64,000 nt of DNA from Pyrrhoderma lamaoense. Taxonomy: Eukaryota > Basidiomycota > Agaricomycetes > Hymenochaetales > Hymenochaetaceae. A program made the position numbers and the translations under genes. Below, in pieces: positions 11,588 to 27,800 of this stretch (position 1 is its first letter; every line of letters starts with the position of its first letter). The stretch spans positions 310,001 through 374,000 of the forward strand of contig NBAZ01000008.1 in the NCBI GenBank assembly GCA_002794735.1, given 5' to 3'. The notes under the pieces were generated by a model. It did no database searches. It was not told the origin of the DNA and worked only from the letters and a program-made list of their open reading frames with translations.

Positions 11588-11848
11588 AACGGCAAATTTT
11601 TTCCAGCTTAAGTATGTAGTACTCGTTAGTAAAGTGTGCTCAAAGTACGAAAGTACGCATAGGACGAAGACCGAGTGAGGGCCAAAGAGAGAAAGTATGC
11701 TACGTTCTATAAATATGCATTCGCAGTTGGTAACAGCACATCCGCGGCCCCCGCTGATTGCCGTGGACGCGTTCTAAATTTGAGACGCGTCACGTACACA
11801 AATACTTGAACTGAGCGCGTCTAGCTTCTCGCGTTTCTTTATCCACCT
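11588..11848. promoter_or_regulatory. Divergent HID1/POLD2 promoter
   Basis: A 261-base region between two starts. Its POLD2-proximal half is CG-rich and carries paired ACGCGT boxes. No coding sequence is seen. Confidence 0.6.
11767..11790. promoter_or_regulatory. Paired MluI cell-cycle boxes (ACGCGT)
   Basis: Two perfect palindromic ACGCGT hexamers, 11767-11772 and 11785-11790, lie 59-82 bases upstream of the POLD2 start, with related CGCG words downstream. In yeasts MBF (Mbp1-Swi6) binds such boxes to switch on replication genes at G1/S; DNA polymerase delta is a classical target. Activity here is inferred from position and target. Confidence 0.6.
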
Positions 11849-13633
11849 ATGGCTATACAACCTCTGTAAGTGTCTCTTGGGCTGCTGCTATAGATCTCTT
11901 GGTTGACTTAAAAAGGCCGGTGCCATCAGGCTCTTTAAGCAGAGTAGACTCTGTTCAGAAACAATTACCGGAGGGGACACCTTCCTTCGTACTAGGCCCA
12001 ACTCACAAGTCTTATCGACATCAGTTTTCAAACCTATACTTCGCTCGTCTAACTTTATTAAAGAATATAGTGGAGGAACGAGCCAAGGAAAAGTGGAAGG
12101 GATTAAATGGTTGGTCTCATACGATTGTGGTTTTGTCTTGTTTTTGATTTCATTGTCAATTAGAATCACCTTTACTAGTTCCTAGAGTTCTCGACGTTAT
12201 CAAGTCTCAACTGTGCTTCATTGTTGGTACGGTATATATGGACATGCCGCAAAAACCAAATGTTCTTGATGACGTAGGAAGAGACGTATGTGGTATACTC
12301 ATGTATTTTAGGACACCCAGATCTTACGCCTTGAATTTCTACTAGAGATACTTACCAGCTCCCCCTCCTCGTGAAAAATATCTTTCTCCAGAGGATGCCA
12401 TTATGCTTGAGGATGAGTCGGGACGAGTACAGCTAGTTGGCGATATTATACGACGATCAATTGACGAGAAAACCGTGGAGAGTGGGTGGGGTGATTTACT
12501 CGTTACAGGGGTGATCATGGCAGCTTTGGGCATTGAGACGTCTTCAGGAGAATTTGAAGTGAAGGACGTGTGTTTTGCTGGTATGCCTGAGATGATTAAT
12601 GAACCTTTTGACACGGATGAAAGTATGAATGTAGATGGTGATTATATGATTCTACCCAGGTTTCTACTACTAACTTATTGTAAATGACAGGTGAAGAGAG
12701 TGATGACAATTGGATAGCATTTATATCCGGACTCAATATAGGAGATAGCTCTCTATGTGACCTAAGGCGCCAAATGCTCGAAGAATTTCTATCTGGGGAG
12801 GGTGGAAATGAAGGGGATTCTGTTTCCAGGATATCGAGGTTAATAATTGCTGGTAATTCTCTTGCCCCTGTAGTAGAATTAGAAACCAAGCCTTCTACAT
12901 CGGACGTAGGATTCAAATCAGTATGTATTTTCTATAAGCATTCCCAAATGCGCAGCCTAAATAACTGTTTTTATAGAAACGCTTTGGTCAAGAACCTTCA
13001 AACTTCTCTTCGGCACCAACTGATTCCCTTGGAGAATTTCTCTACGGCACTGCAAGTAGTCTACCAATTCATTTACTTGCGGGCGCAACAGATCCCTCGG
13101 GTTCGCTTTTACCACAACAACCTCTTCCAAGAGCAATGTTTGGAGATGTTAAAGAGAATGAGGGTTTTGTTTGTGAGACGAATCCTGTTTGGCTTAGTCT
13201 TGAAAGCAAAACGCCAAAGCAACTGCAACGATCCCTGTTTATACATTCAGGCCAATCCCTTGAAGATATGTATAAATATGTGCCTTCACCCCCTACCACT
13301 CGATTAGACCTTGCATGTGCTACATTACAGTGGAGGCATGTGGCACCTACCGCGCCGGATACATTATGGTGTTATCCTTATTTGACGACAGATCCATTTG
13401 TATTACATCGAACCCCCGATATACTAGTCTTCGGCTGTCAACCCGAATTTGCATCACGAATTGTGAATAGCTCGGACCACGGCGAACAGGGAAATGAAAG
13501 AAGATGTAGAGTCGTGCTTGTTCCGAAATTTGAAGATACAGGAACGTGCGTTTTGGTTGACATGAAAAACCTGGACGTGAAAACAGTACATTTCGGGTTG
13601 AGGGCCGTCTTAAGGAAAGTTAGTGATTTGTAA
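11849..13633 (+). CDS. POLD2: DNA polymerase delta small subunit
   Basis: B-subunit of replicative polymerase delta (S. cerevisiae Pol31, S. pombe Cdc1), the scaffold between catalytic and accessory subunits. The first exon is only 17 bases (MAIQPL), then a 50-base intron ending just before CCGGTGCC, giving FVLGPTHKSYRHQFSNLYFA, LKNIVEERAKEKW, VPRVLDVIKSQLCFIVGTVY, MPQKPNVLDDVGRD, the OB-fold region EDESGRVQLVGDIIR, LVTGVIMAALGIE, and the inactive phosphoesterase domain with SDDNWIAFISGLNIG, RLIIAGNSLAP, GATDPSG, LPQQPLPRAMF and HVAPTAPDTLWCYPY, ending VSDL. Order and length match the family at roughly 450 residues. Two ACGCGT boxes precede it. All exon joins keep frame. Identification is certain. 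Confidence 0.95.
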
Positions 13634-14596
13634 AAGTAGAGATGGGTGCGTTTTGTATGACTAGCAGTTGTTTACAGTTAATTACTAATCAACACCGTAA
13701 GTATTCTTATAAAATGTCATAAAACTAGTATTTGCTCTTCACATCGTCCTGAGGTCAAAACCTTTACTCTCAAGCATGAATGGTCATGACCAATAGCAGT
13801 CTGTTTTTCCATCGATACAGCGATATGGTGCTACTCACCGCGTGTGACTAGTCCCACGAGTGCCCGAGCTAAATATGATATCGGTGAATGAATAACACGC
13901 ATGACTGCAAAAAATCGAAGTAAGGGCGTGTTTGAGACTAATTTGAAAAGCGCAATGATGGCGCGCCTTGTGGGTTCTCGACTGCGGAAAGCGCTGTGAG
14001 AATGTGGATTAAAGAATTCTCTGGCAAAGAATGGCGGCAAAGGGATTCTTTTATGATGCATTTGACGACCTATCCTCGCTTTGTCCATACAATTGAACTT
14101 TATACGTAAGCTAAATTGACCATGTCTACTAGGGAAAAATCAAATTACTTTGGTCAACGGCGGGAATTAATACTTCTTGCGCCTCTGATCTTCCAGACTC
14201 TCTACAGTATCTCTGATAGGAGATCCGCGGATGGAGTCCTAGTATTACTTTGGCATTCTGGTTTCTTGCCGAGATGGATGAGAAGGGCGCTTCGAGTCGG
14301 CATTATGAACAAAAAGGGTCGATATTGAATGAACCCGCCCTCGACGGGACATTTCTTCTCATGTTTGTATATGCTTCGTGAGAGCAAGGAGCTTGCATGA
14401 GGCAATTTTTGTAAAGTATGAACATTCTGATACTATTATGCCTGCATTCCAACTGGTTGGTCAGCTTCCCCACCCCCACTCTCCATGAGAGTACTAATAA
14501 AGGTCTTGGTATCGTCTGGTTTTGCTCACTTACTCCCCTCCTTTGGGTCTCTATTAGAAAACTGCTTGAAGCACCCCTAGACGAAAAGTTGTCTCG
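13634..14596. other. Intergenic region between POLD2 and the cupredoxin gene
   Basis: About 960 bases with one doubtful minus-strand frame (13831-14088, listed separately). Other frames here, such as 14116-14328 and 14303-14653, have no family resemblance. The last 200 bases are the cupredoxin promoter. Confidence 0.4.
13831..14088 (-). CDS. Possible small basic protein, doubtful
   Basis: An 85-codon frame with a real ATG (MDKARIGRQMHHKRIPLPP) and stop. It is rich in Arg, His and hydrophobic residues (ALFKLVSNTPLLRFFAVMR) and could be a mitochondrial or membrane peptide. A GT donor at the stop (GGTGAGT) might splice it to a few more codons. I recognise no family and it may be chance. Confidence 0.2.
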   Translation of the reverse strand: MDKARIGRQMHHKRIPLPPFFAREFFNPHSHSAFRSREPTRRAIIALFKLVSNTPLLRFFAVMRVIHSPISYLARALVGLVTRGE

Positions 14597-15680
14597 ATGC
14601 GTTTCGCTACCTTGACTGTTACTTTCATCCTTCCTGCCTTCGTTGCTGCCCAATTCGGATATGGTGGAGGAGTGGGCCCGGCTACCACATCCTCTGCTGC
14701 TGCTGTAGTGCCCAGTGCTCCCCCAGATACACCTGGTTTTGTTAATGTGGGCTATATATTATGACCTTAGTTTTTGATGCTTAAACCATCTTTCACTCAA
14801 GATTGACGTTGCCTTCCAAGAAACTTTCACTTTCCATCCTTCCAATGTTTCAGCTTCAAATGGTACTGTTGTTACCTTCTTCTTCCCGAAGTATGTTTCT
14901 CCTAGAAATGCATTTGATTATATGTCCCTCATACATCACCTCCTTTACCTAGTAATGGTTTACAACACTCGGTAACACAATCCTCATTCGAAAATCCCTG
15001 TACCCCCTCGCTGCCAATGCAACCTCTGGTGAACCAGCAGGGTTCAATTCGGGCTTCCAGGCTGATGCTCAATTCTCCATCACCATCACTAATGACCAGA
15101 TTCGTAAGTTTTCTACCGTATACTCAGAGTTTTTAGTGGAATGGTTAGATCCTGACTAACCAATAATAAAGCTATCTTTTTCCACTGTGCTATGCCATTA
15201 CACTGTGGTATGGGAATGGTTGGGTGAGCATTAGATAGAAATGATACAATGACAGTACTGAACAATAGTCTTCTGACTTTCAGATCAATCAATGCCGTTG
15301 ACGATTCCCCAACCAACTTCACTGCTTTCCAGGCAGCTGCCATAGCCATTGGTGCTAACGAACAAACAGTAAGTTTACCACAAAACAAGCATACTAAACG
15401 CTTAGAGTATAATCACCTTACATTACTTGAATTAGGAAACAATCGGTAGCCCAGTATTAGTAGGCCCTGGGGCTAGTGCCTCAGTTGCTCCAACGAACAC
15501 AGCAAGTACTTCATCTGGATCATCTGGGTCCACTTCTGGTGAGTTTGCTACTTTAATTAAAGCTCTTCATCTCGAGCTTCAACTAAAAAATCATCTAATC
15601 TCTCAGGAGCTTCGCAAATCTTCGCATCAGGCCTTGTTTCTTTATTCGCTCTTGGACTTGCTGTGACCTTTACTCTCTAA
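14597..15680 (+). CDS. Secreted cupredoxin-like protein, GPI-anchored
   Basis: Extracellular plastocyanin-like protein with one cupredoxin domain. The ATG at 14597 opens a signal peptide (MRFATLTVTFILPAFVAAQ), then a Gly/Ala/Ser linker. The domain reads VDVAFQETFTFHPSNVSASN, GTVVTFFFP, NGLQHSVTQSSFENPC (first His ligand), AQFSITITND and IFFHCAMPLHCGMGMVG (Cys, His and Met of a type 1 copper site). A Ser/Thr-rich stalk and hydrophobic C-terminus (ASGLVSLFALGLAVTF) suggest a GPI anchor. Seven or so exons with introns of 50-70 bases. Such proteins are abundant in basidiomycetes; their role, perhaps in copper or redox chemistry at the wall, is not settled. The extra His before the copper Cys (HC) is unusual. 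Confidence 0.88.
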
Positions 15681-16179
15681 AGAGACATTGATTCCCTCAA
15701 GTTCTGAAACTGGACCCATCTATATAGTTTTACAATTATACATACTACTACTAGTTGATACCTTCTTAAAATGTGATGTACTATGTATGAAACACTAATA
15801 TATGGCACACGTCTTATCTCCCAAATACTACAATAGTGGTCCTCCCACATATTTGGATGGTAACGAGCAGGGAAATTCTTTATAAGCAGGGAAGGGGTGA
15901 AATAATCTACACAAGGGTCCAATACAACCATCTTAAAAAACACGGTAGTAGTCTAAAATGAGATAGTAAAGAAGGAGGGTATCCAAGTTACTTGAGAGGA
16001 GCCTACTGAACCCATAAAAACGGATCGTAAGGTATATAATTTACTTTGATATATACATTTCGTTGCTAGATGATCATATACTTCTCCTTTCCAAGGAGCG
16101 TTAGGGAATCTGGTTCCATTGGAATAATGATAGATGATATGGGATCCAAGCTGGATCAGATAAAGAACCAAAAAAATAT
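15681..16179. other. Convergent intergenic region
   Basis: About 500 AT-rich bases between the 3' ends of the cupredoxin and SEL1 genes. I see nothing beyond likely untranslated ends. Confidence 0.5.
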
Positions 16180-18218
16180 CTAGTCTGCATATTTCGGCTT
16201 ATAAATCCACGCAAGACCAACAGTACTTGCTCCCTGCGCAGCCTGCCATTATTGTCAAAGGTTAGTTACTAAGAAGAACGAAGGAGAGTGGTGAGACAAA
16301 GAGAGAATATAGAGAACTCACAGCAGCACGGTACCATTTCGCAGCAGCCTTCCTATCCTTCTTGCATCCCTTCCCATTGGCAAGACAAAACGCTAAATCC
16401 TGTTGGGCATCCGGGTCGCCTAGTTGCGCAGCAGTCTGAAAATAACTCACGCCCATTGCTTTATCTCTCGGAACGCCCCATCCCTGGAAAAAACATTGGC
16501 CAACTTCATACACAGCTAAAACTAGCTCGTTCTGAGAATAAAAATAGAAAATGAAATAGAGATGAGTACTTCCGTGATTCCGAAGAAGATATATATTTAA
16601 ATATAGAACGGGACCAAAAAAGGAAAGGAAAGAGTATCATATAATATAAACTGACCTTAACAGCATCCCTACCAGACTTCGTACTCCCATGCTGGAGGTC
16701 TACTACAGCGTGTTCAGCGGCCCTTTTCAGCCACTTGAATGCACGTGGCTCATCTTTCGGAACGCCCCACCCATGTCGAAGGGTCAGCCCCCACATGAGC
16801 ATACCAACAGCACACCCTCCATTCAAAGTCGCACTCTTTTCAAAGCACTGGGCTGATTCCGTTAAGCGATTAGCTTCATGATGTGCAATGCCTAAAGCCA
16901 AGAAATCGTCTGGAGTCGTGGGATTTTTCGGTAGACCATTTGGCGAGGGTTGGTTTGGGGATTTGCTAGGTGAAGGTGAAGGGTTGCTCTGCTTCTTAGG
17001 GGAAGGCTGAGTAGCTGGACCCGATGGACTGGTTCCATCATGAACACCCTTTCCTTGCTGATCGAAATGTGTTACTGAGGGTGATGGAGAAGCTGAATCA
17101 AGTTGGTAATATGAGTACATGGAATATACGCTCTCAGTTTCCGCGCGTACACGAAGGTCTGGAGGATTCGAAGGGAGGGAAACAGGGCCTTTCTGGATTT
17201 GTGGGGTACGAGGGGATTGTTGTTGACTTGAAGTAGAAGAGGTAGAAGAGGATTGTGAAAGCGGTGGAAGTGGCCCTTGCGGAGACGCTACGGAAGGCGA
17301 TGCAGATCGCGAGCGTCCAAGACTAATGTATTCTGACCCGATATCATCTCTATCCTCAATACCATCGTAAAGATTCTCTTGGCTTCTCTGGGGTCGTAAA
17401 GGACTTGAAGGCGTTCCACGTAGAGAGTTCATTGACCCGTTAGGAGAAGTAGGGCCCATTCTTCGCCGCTGATTGCGCTCTAGTACTTCCCGTTTCTGTT
17501 CCTCAGTACTCGGAGGAGGAAGAGGGACTGGCCCGGCGGGAGGACGGCTTGGTCGCGAGAAGTTTCGTGTTCCTTGTACCGCACTTGGGACTCGTCCTTG
17601 AAGCGGCTGAACTGGAGGCGGAGTGATTGGTTCTATTGCCATTGTGTCTGAATATTTAGCACTCTCAGCGTATGAACCTCTGTTTCTGATTGAGTTTTCA
17701 GACGGTGAAGATACGACAACCTTAGGAAGGCTTCCACGAGGAGACTCGTATTGCATGAATGAGAATGGGTCGATGTTGCTATCCGGACGCGTACTACCGG
17801 CACTCTCGGTTTGCCAAGATTCACGACTAACGTCTGAGCGAGAGGAGAACGCTGAAAGATGATGAGAGGAAGCTGAGGATGAAGGAACTCCAGACTGGAA
17901 GACTTTTGAGTAAAAGTTCTGCGGTGCAGTCATGGCCGACATGCGTTCACTATACATGCTCTGATCATCATCCATCTCGTCACCTGCTCGTGATGGTGCA
18001 GTTATACGTAAGTCGGGAGTAGGTATCATATCACTATCTCTTTGATAGTTATTTGATTGTCTATCATCATACTGTCTTGAATACGAGTGATCGTAGCTTG
18101 AATGACCGCGGCTAGACGGGGAGGGAGAGCGCCTTGAGGTTTGATTCATCGAGCTGCTTGATGGTCCATGTATATAGCCATAGTCATAGTGTCTTTGAGG
18201 TGAATGAGTAGCTGCCAT
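16180..18218 (-). CDS. SEL1-repeat protein (Nif1/Skt5-like)
   Basis: About 640-residue protein with a long disordered N-terminal half and C-terminal SEL1 (TPR-like) repeats. The ATG at 18218 gives MAATHSPQRHYDYGYIHGP; residues 1-430 are rich in Ser, Pro, Gln and Arg, with poly-Pro stretches. Repeats then read DDFLALGIAHHEANRLTESA, AVGMLMWGLTLRHGWGVP, YEVGQCFFQGWGVPRDKAMG and DLAFCLANGKGCKKDRKAAA, with a short last exon ending WIYKPKYAD. This arrangement matches fungal proteins related to S. pombe Nif1 (inhibitor of the Cdr1/Nim1 kinase) and chitin-synthase activator Skt5. It lacks a visible C-terminal CAAX box, which favours the Nif1/DSF2-like group. Three exons. Function is inferred from family only. 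Confidence 0.82.
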
Positions 18219-18695
18219 CTTAGAAGAACGATGGTTTTGATTTCTACTGTCTTTATATGAAGGTATGTAAGAGGCCCGAAACCAAGCTTTGGTCCGGAGA
18301 AGGGACTATTGTTGTGGAGGCTAACACCAGTTGCCTCAGCAGTTTCCTTTATATTACAAAATTCAGAGATAAAAAATGAATGAAGGTTAGCCTATGGATG
18401 CTATAGACGGCGAAGCCAGATATAGGAAGAAGGTGGTCGCTGGTGGTGAAGAGCTAAACCGTTGTCTTCTCGGTCAAATGATCCCGCGTATAGCTTATAC
18501 GCAGCTGCCGGCCTCCTTGGCGACCGCAATGATTGTTTTTATAATAGGTAAGGTCAATTATTCAAGAAGAAAAAAAAAACTCATTCTCGTCCAATTTCTC
18601 TTGTTATAAAGCTCTAAACCCTGTGTATGTGCGTTGTATGCATTATGCAAATTATAACATAGAAATACAGTCGTCTACAATAAATTAAATACAAA
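18219..18695. other. Intergenic region
   Basis: About 480 bases forming the SEL1 gene promoter and the PRP16 3' flank. A 71-codon plus-strand frame (18394-18609) has no recognisable features. Confidence 0.5.
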
Positions 18696-23117
<4,422 letters not shown>

Positions 23118-23424
23118 TCGACTGAGAATATGTGAACAAACCAATGTTCAATTCAACCTTCTAATCATAGTTCGGCGGTAAACTGAGACTCTACTTTATA
23201 CATGCACCATAAAGGGTAATGTCGATCCCAGACTTTTGTTTTGATATCATTTTTATTAATAGTGGTTATGCTAGTTTTCAATTTGATATATCAAAAAAAA
23301 ATGCAATTGAATTACTAGGAATACTGGATGGTGTAGTCGTACGTGTACATGAAGACATAAGCATAGATGTCCAACATAACAGAAACATGTAAAGGTATAT
23401 ACTTGGTAGTACAAAAAAAGCTCG
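23118..23424. other. Intergenic region
   Basis: About 300 bases: the PRP16 upstream region and UBE2C 3' flank. Nothing else is seen apart from A-rich runs near 23285-23300. Confidence 0.45.
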
Positions 23425-24368
23425 TTAAGAATCTGATGAAATCGGACGATAGTGTTTCAATAGCTGTGTCTTGAATTCTTTTGTGAAAGGAGTAAGTTGA
23501 TGTTGTGAGAACAAGAAGTAAAACTGACCTTCTTGGTTGCTCCAGAGGCTCGCGGCATCTTGGTTCAAGGGTGAATCGTTGTTTGGCTCTGTTACTTCAT
23601 TAAGCACCTAGCAAGCAGGCAGCTATTCATTCAACGTACCTCCAAGAAGAGACTGTAGGGAGAGTAGAATAGTCTGTACACTATATACAGCAGACCATTT
23701 ATCCTGGAGTGATGCTATTCGTCAGAATCTCGTACAGTAGGTGGAATGAAAGGCACCAACCTGTAAAATATCAAGACAGATGTTCCCGTGCAAATCCACG
23801 TTTGGATGATAACATGGAGTATCAAATCGAATAGTTGGCGCGACGAAGGGATAATTCGGGGGAAAGCAATGGATATTTTGAACGTTAAACCAGCGTATAC
23901 CTTCAGCAGTAATGTCAGCACGTGATGTGGCACGCTCGCGTCGACGAGAAATTAATGTCGCAACCTACCGTACCAGCTGGACCTTCGATTGTTCCAGCCC
24001 AGTCAAATAAGTTTGCATCTGATTTAGGAAACGCGGACTAGTGAATATGTAAGTTCCTTTGTAAATAATTGCGGGGTTCTGGAGTGTGACGTACAATTCC
24101 CGGCGACGAGGACATCTAAAACGCAGAAAGTCAGTCTGATGTAGTCTGATTGGTGCTGTTAAACAAATTTCCAGCTTACCATAAGGGACATGAGTTCACT
24201 TGCAAGACTGAGATTGTAGTCAATTGAAGATTAGCTGGTGCAGGTCGTAGCAGCAGTAGTCTATGAGGCTCACCGTTTTGTTACGCTGCCTGCGCTTTCA
24301 TTCGAGGAGCTGCTAGCAGCGGACTTGCCGGTAGAGCGAGCAGCGAGGGGGGAAGAGATTTGGTCCAT
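23425..24368 (-). CDS. UBE2C: Ubiquitin-conjugating enzyme E2 C (APC/C partner)
   Basis: E2 that starts ubiquitin chains with the anaphase-promoting complex on cyclin B and securin (S. pombe Ubc11). The start at 24368 gives [18 protein letters not shown], a UBE2C-type N-terminal extension, then [44 protein letters not shown] (active-site Cys in NICLD), [20 protein letters not shown] and [19 protein letters not shown]. The last intron begins GTCAGT and ends AAAG, joining [16 protein letters not shown]; reading through instead would insert a hydrophobic stretch not found in the family. About nine small exons. Divergent from EDE1. The extension plus the SLLGEPN core identify it among E2s. Confidence 0.93.
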
Positions 24369-24816
24369 GAAGATGGGAAAGTGAATGCAAAAAAGTGCTT
24401 TTCTATATGAGGAGGAGGATAAGGCCAGCGGTGAAGTGTGTGTTTCAAACAAAACAGTTGATTTGATCCCGTGTGAGTAAAACGACCGGCCCTAAGTATG
24501 CATGTGGGACTATCTCTCCAAATATAGCAATTTGTGCGTAACCTTAATCTCCAGAAAGAGGCAAGTAACTCCGTGACTAAGTGTTAACAATTAGATGTTG
24601 CATTTGATTAATTATACTAAATGAATAAAAAATATTTCTTGTCACAAAGCTATAAAGGGATGTCATACTAGATACATCTCGCTGTCACACCTGTGTAATG
24701 ACTTGGTCAACGCGTATCTCCTGCTGAGTATTAACCGACGTGACGCGCTCGACTCGGTCTTGCCTTCTGACCATTTACACCGCCGATTCAGCGTCAATTA
24801 TATCGCTGCAGGTACC
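24369..24816. other. Divergent UBE2C/EDE1 promoter region
   Basis: About 450 bases between two starts. It includes one ACGCGT at about 24710 and a pyrimidine-rich leader before EDE1. No gene is seen. Confidence 0.5.
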
Positions 24817-27800
24817 ATGTCCTCCTTCTCCCCCTCACCAGCCGAGCTGTCACTGGTAAACACTATTTTTGCTAAAGCTGACTCCTCTAAGCTCGGGATC
24901 ATCACGGGTGATGCTGCAGTCAAAATATTCGCGGGTGCAAAGCTCCCCTCCACTGTGCTTGGTGAAATCTGGGCTATTGCAGACAAGGAAAATAACGGCT
25001 TCCTAACCAAAAAGGGTACAGCCATTGCCTTACGGCTCATTGGTCACGCTCAGCAAGGTGAACAAGTGAAGGAGGCCCTTGTTGAACAACGTATATACTT
25101 TCACGTTCATCATTAACTGTTGGACCAACTGACATGGCACTATTCTTTGCTTAGCCGCCCCTTTGGCTCAGATCGAGGGTATTTCTCCCGTAATATCATT
25201 ACCGTCTAGTCCCCCTCCGAAATCTCCTCCCCCAGTGGGTGCTCAGCAATTTCCACCACTCACCGCTGAGGATAAGAATAAGTTCTTAAGGCTTTTCATT
25301 GGATGTGGGCCAGTTAATGGACTACTTAGCGGTAAGTCTGAGGTGATACTCCTACTTATGAATAACCCTATTGAAAACTTCTTAATAGGCGACAAGGCAC
25401 GGGATGTTTTTGTCAAATCCAAACTGCCATACGATAAACTTTCTCAAATATGGTATGCAGCATTCCGTGCTCTTCGCTTTAGAAAGCACTAACAGTTGCC
25501 ATAAGGTCTTTGGCAGATACTCAAGATCGAGGCTCACTAGACCAAGCGGATTTCACTATTGCCATGTATCTTATCCAGGGTGTTATGTCTGGTCAAATAC
25601 CCGTTCTGCCCCAGGCATTACCTCCAGGCTTGTACGAACAAGCTGGTGGTCGTGGAACCCCGGTGATTGCTACCCATGCAACAGGAAGCAGTATAAGTGC
25701 TTTAACCCCTTCTCTGACTGGATCGTTCCCAGCCCCACTTACTGCTCAAACTACCGGAGGTGCTGGGTCGCGTGTCCGTCCACTTCAACCCCATACGACT
25801 GGTCAAGACTATGGTCGTTTGAGTATGGCTTTCCCCCCTTCACAGTTTGCCGCGAGTCCAGTTGTGACTCTTGGTGCAAATGCGTTTGGAATTACGGCCC
25901 AACCTCAGTGGGATGTCACGCCGGAAGAGAAGACACGATTCGATCAACTCTTTGAAAGCCTTGATACCCAAAAACGTGGCTATATTGAAGGTGATGTTGC
26001 AGTACCATTTATGCTTCAGTCAAAGCTCCCAGAAGAAGCTCTTGCCCAAGTCTGGTTAGTTCTTCTACACTCTTACTAAAAGCGAAGCTTATCATGGTTA
26101 AGGGACCTTGCTGACCTGAATAATGATGGTCGATTGACGAGAGATGGATTTGCTGTTGCAATGCATCTTATACAAGGAAAGCTTGCTGGGAAAGAAATAC
26201 CTGCATCCCTCCCCCTCTCGTTGCTCCCCCTTCCATGCGTGCCGGAAGAGCCTCTGCTGTTTCTATCCCAGTATCGGCTCCCCAGTTCCAGAACCTATCA
26301 AAGACCTTTTATGGGATGATGAACCTCAAGCTCCAACCCCTACACCAATGTTGCAGCCACAGGCAACTGGGCGCATTGGCCCACAACAAACTGGAGCAGC
26401 CGGTGTAAGGTCACCACCTATACCATCAGCAACCAATGATCCTTTCGGTGCACCAGTAGTCAGTTCTTCAGGTAAGCTTGCACACTTCCGTATCGAACAA
26501 TGGACTAAAGATACTTTACCCCTTATGAAGGTCATCGGGATTTACTAAGTGATGATGAAACTACACCTGCCACGGTCCCCGATAACTCCGCCGAGATAGG
26601 TAATTTAAAGAATCAAGTTGAATCGACAAATCGATCCTTAGAAACGACAAGAAAGGAGCGCGAAAGCACGGAATCTGCCATCAGTTCGCAAGCGAGCCAG
26701 CTGTCTGCCCTCCAAACCCAACTGTCTTCTGCGAAAGCAGCATATGAAACTGAGATACGTTTGCTCACTGCTCTGCGAGAACGTTTCGCTTCCCAGAGTG
26801 CTGAGATTGCTCGTACCCGAGAAGATTTGATTAGAGCAGAGAGTGATTTAAGTGGAGTCCGCGTTGAAAAGGCGGAAATTGAAGGTAACTTACTCAGGGA
26901 TAAGGAAGAAGTAAGGGATCTTCAAAGGAAGATGAAAGAAGTTGACGAAGAAGTTAAGAGGATGAGAGCAGTTACAGAGAAAGCCAGGAAGGATACGAAA
27001 CACCAGAAAGGTTTACTTGCAATTGCAAAGAAGCAGCTTGCGACTCGTGAAGCCGAACGTGCGAAAGTTACTAAAGAACTTGAAGAAGCTGAAAAGGAGA
27101 TGAATGAGACCACTCAAGAGCTCAAAGAAACCGAAGCCGCCCTTGCTAAAGAGCCAGAAGACAACATCCTTAACGGGGAAGCAGGTTCGGCAACTTTGGG
27201 TAGTGCTCCTGAACCAGCAAGAATGGACTCTCTACTATTTGCTGCAGCTCAGCCACTTCCTGTGAGTCCTAACATGTCTCCGGTGCCGTCGGTCGCCTCG
27301 CCTCCAGCTACAAAGACGAATAATCCATTTGAGCGTTTGGTAAAACAAAACACGGGTTCTCGTCCCTCCACTCCGATTGCAGCTGTAGCTAGCGATATCT
27401 TCGTTGTGCCGACCCCCAGTTGCAACAAGGCCTTCCAGCTTCATCAGTCCCTAGTGTTTCCTCTCCGTTTGCAGTTGCAGCCGAGCCTTCCTCATCAACT
27501 GCTGTGACAGACGATCCTTTTGGACTCAGTGAGGTCGATAAAGAAAGCTCCGCTACATCTGTTGCCCCTAGTGTAGAGAAACTCGACGGTGTAGCTGGGG
27601 AGGAGACAGATAAAATCGCTAACGACTCAAAACTAGCTACATCTTTGGAAGACGAAATAGATGCAAGTGGTCTCGATACATCGAAAGATTTATCAAAACC
27701 TGTTCCGGTATTCGATGAAGTCTTCACTGGACAAGCGGAAACAGATCTAGACTCTAAATTGGTAGAAAGGGAAGTAGAAGAAAGTGATAGCGATTCTGAC

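Noticed and set aside
14116..14653. Small frames on both strands before the cupredoxin gene
   Set aside because: No recognisable domain, no conserved joins, and one overlaps the cupredoxin signal peptide exon.
18394..18609. 71-codon plus-strand frame between the SEL1 gene and PRP16
   Set aside because: No family features; it lies in a promoter region with A-rich end.
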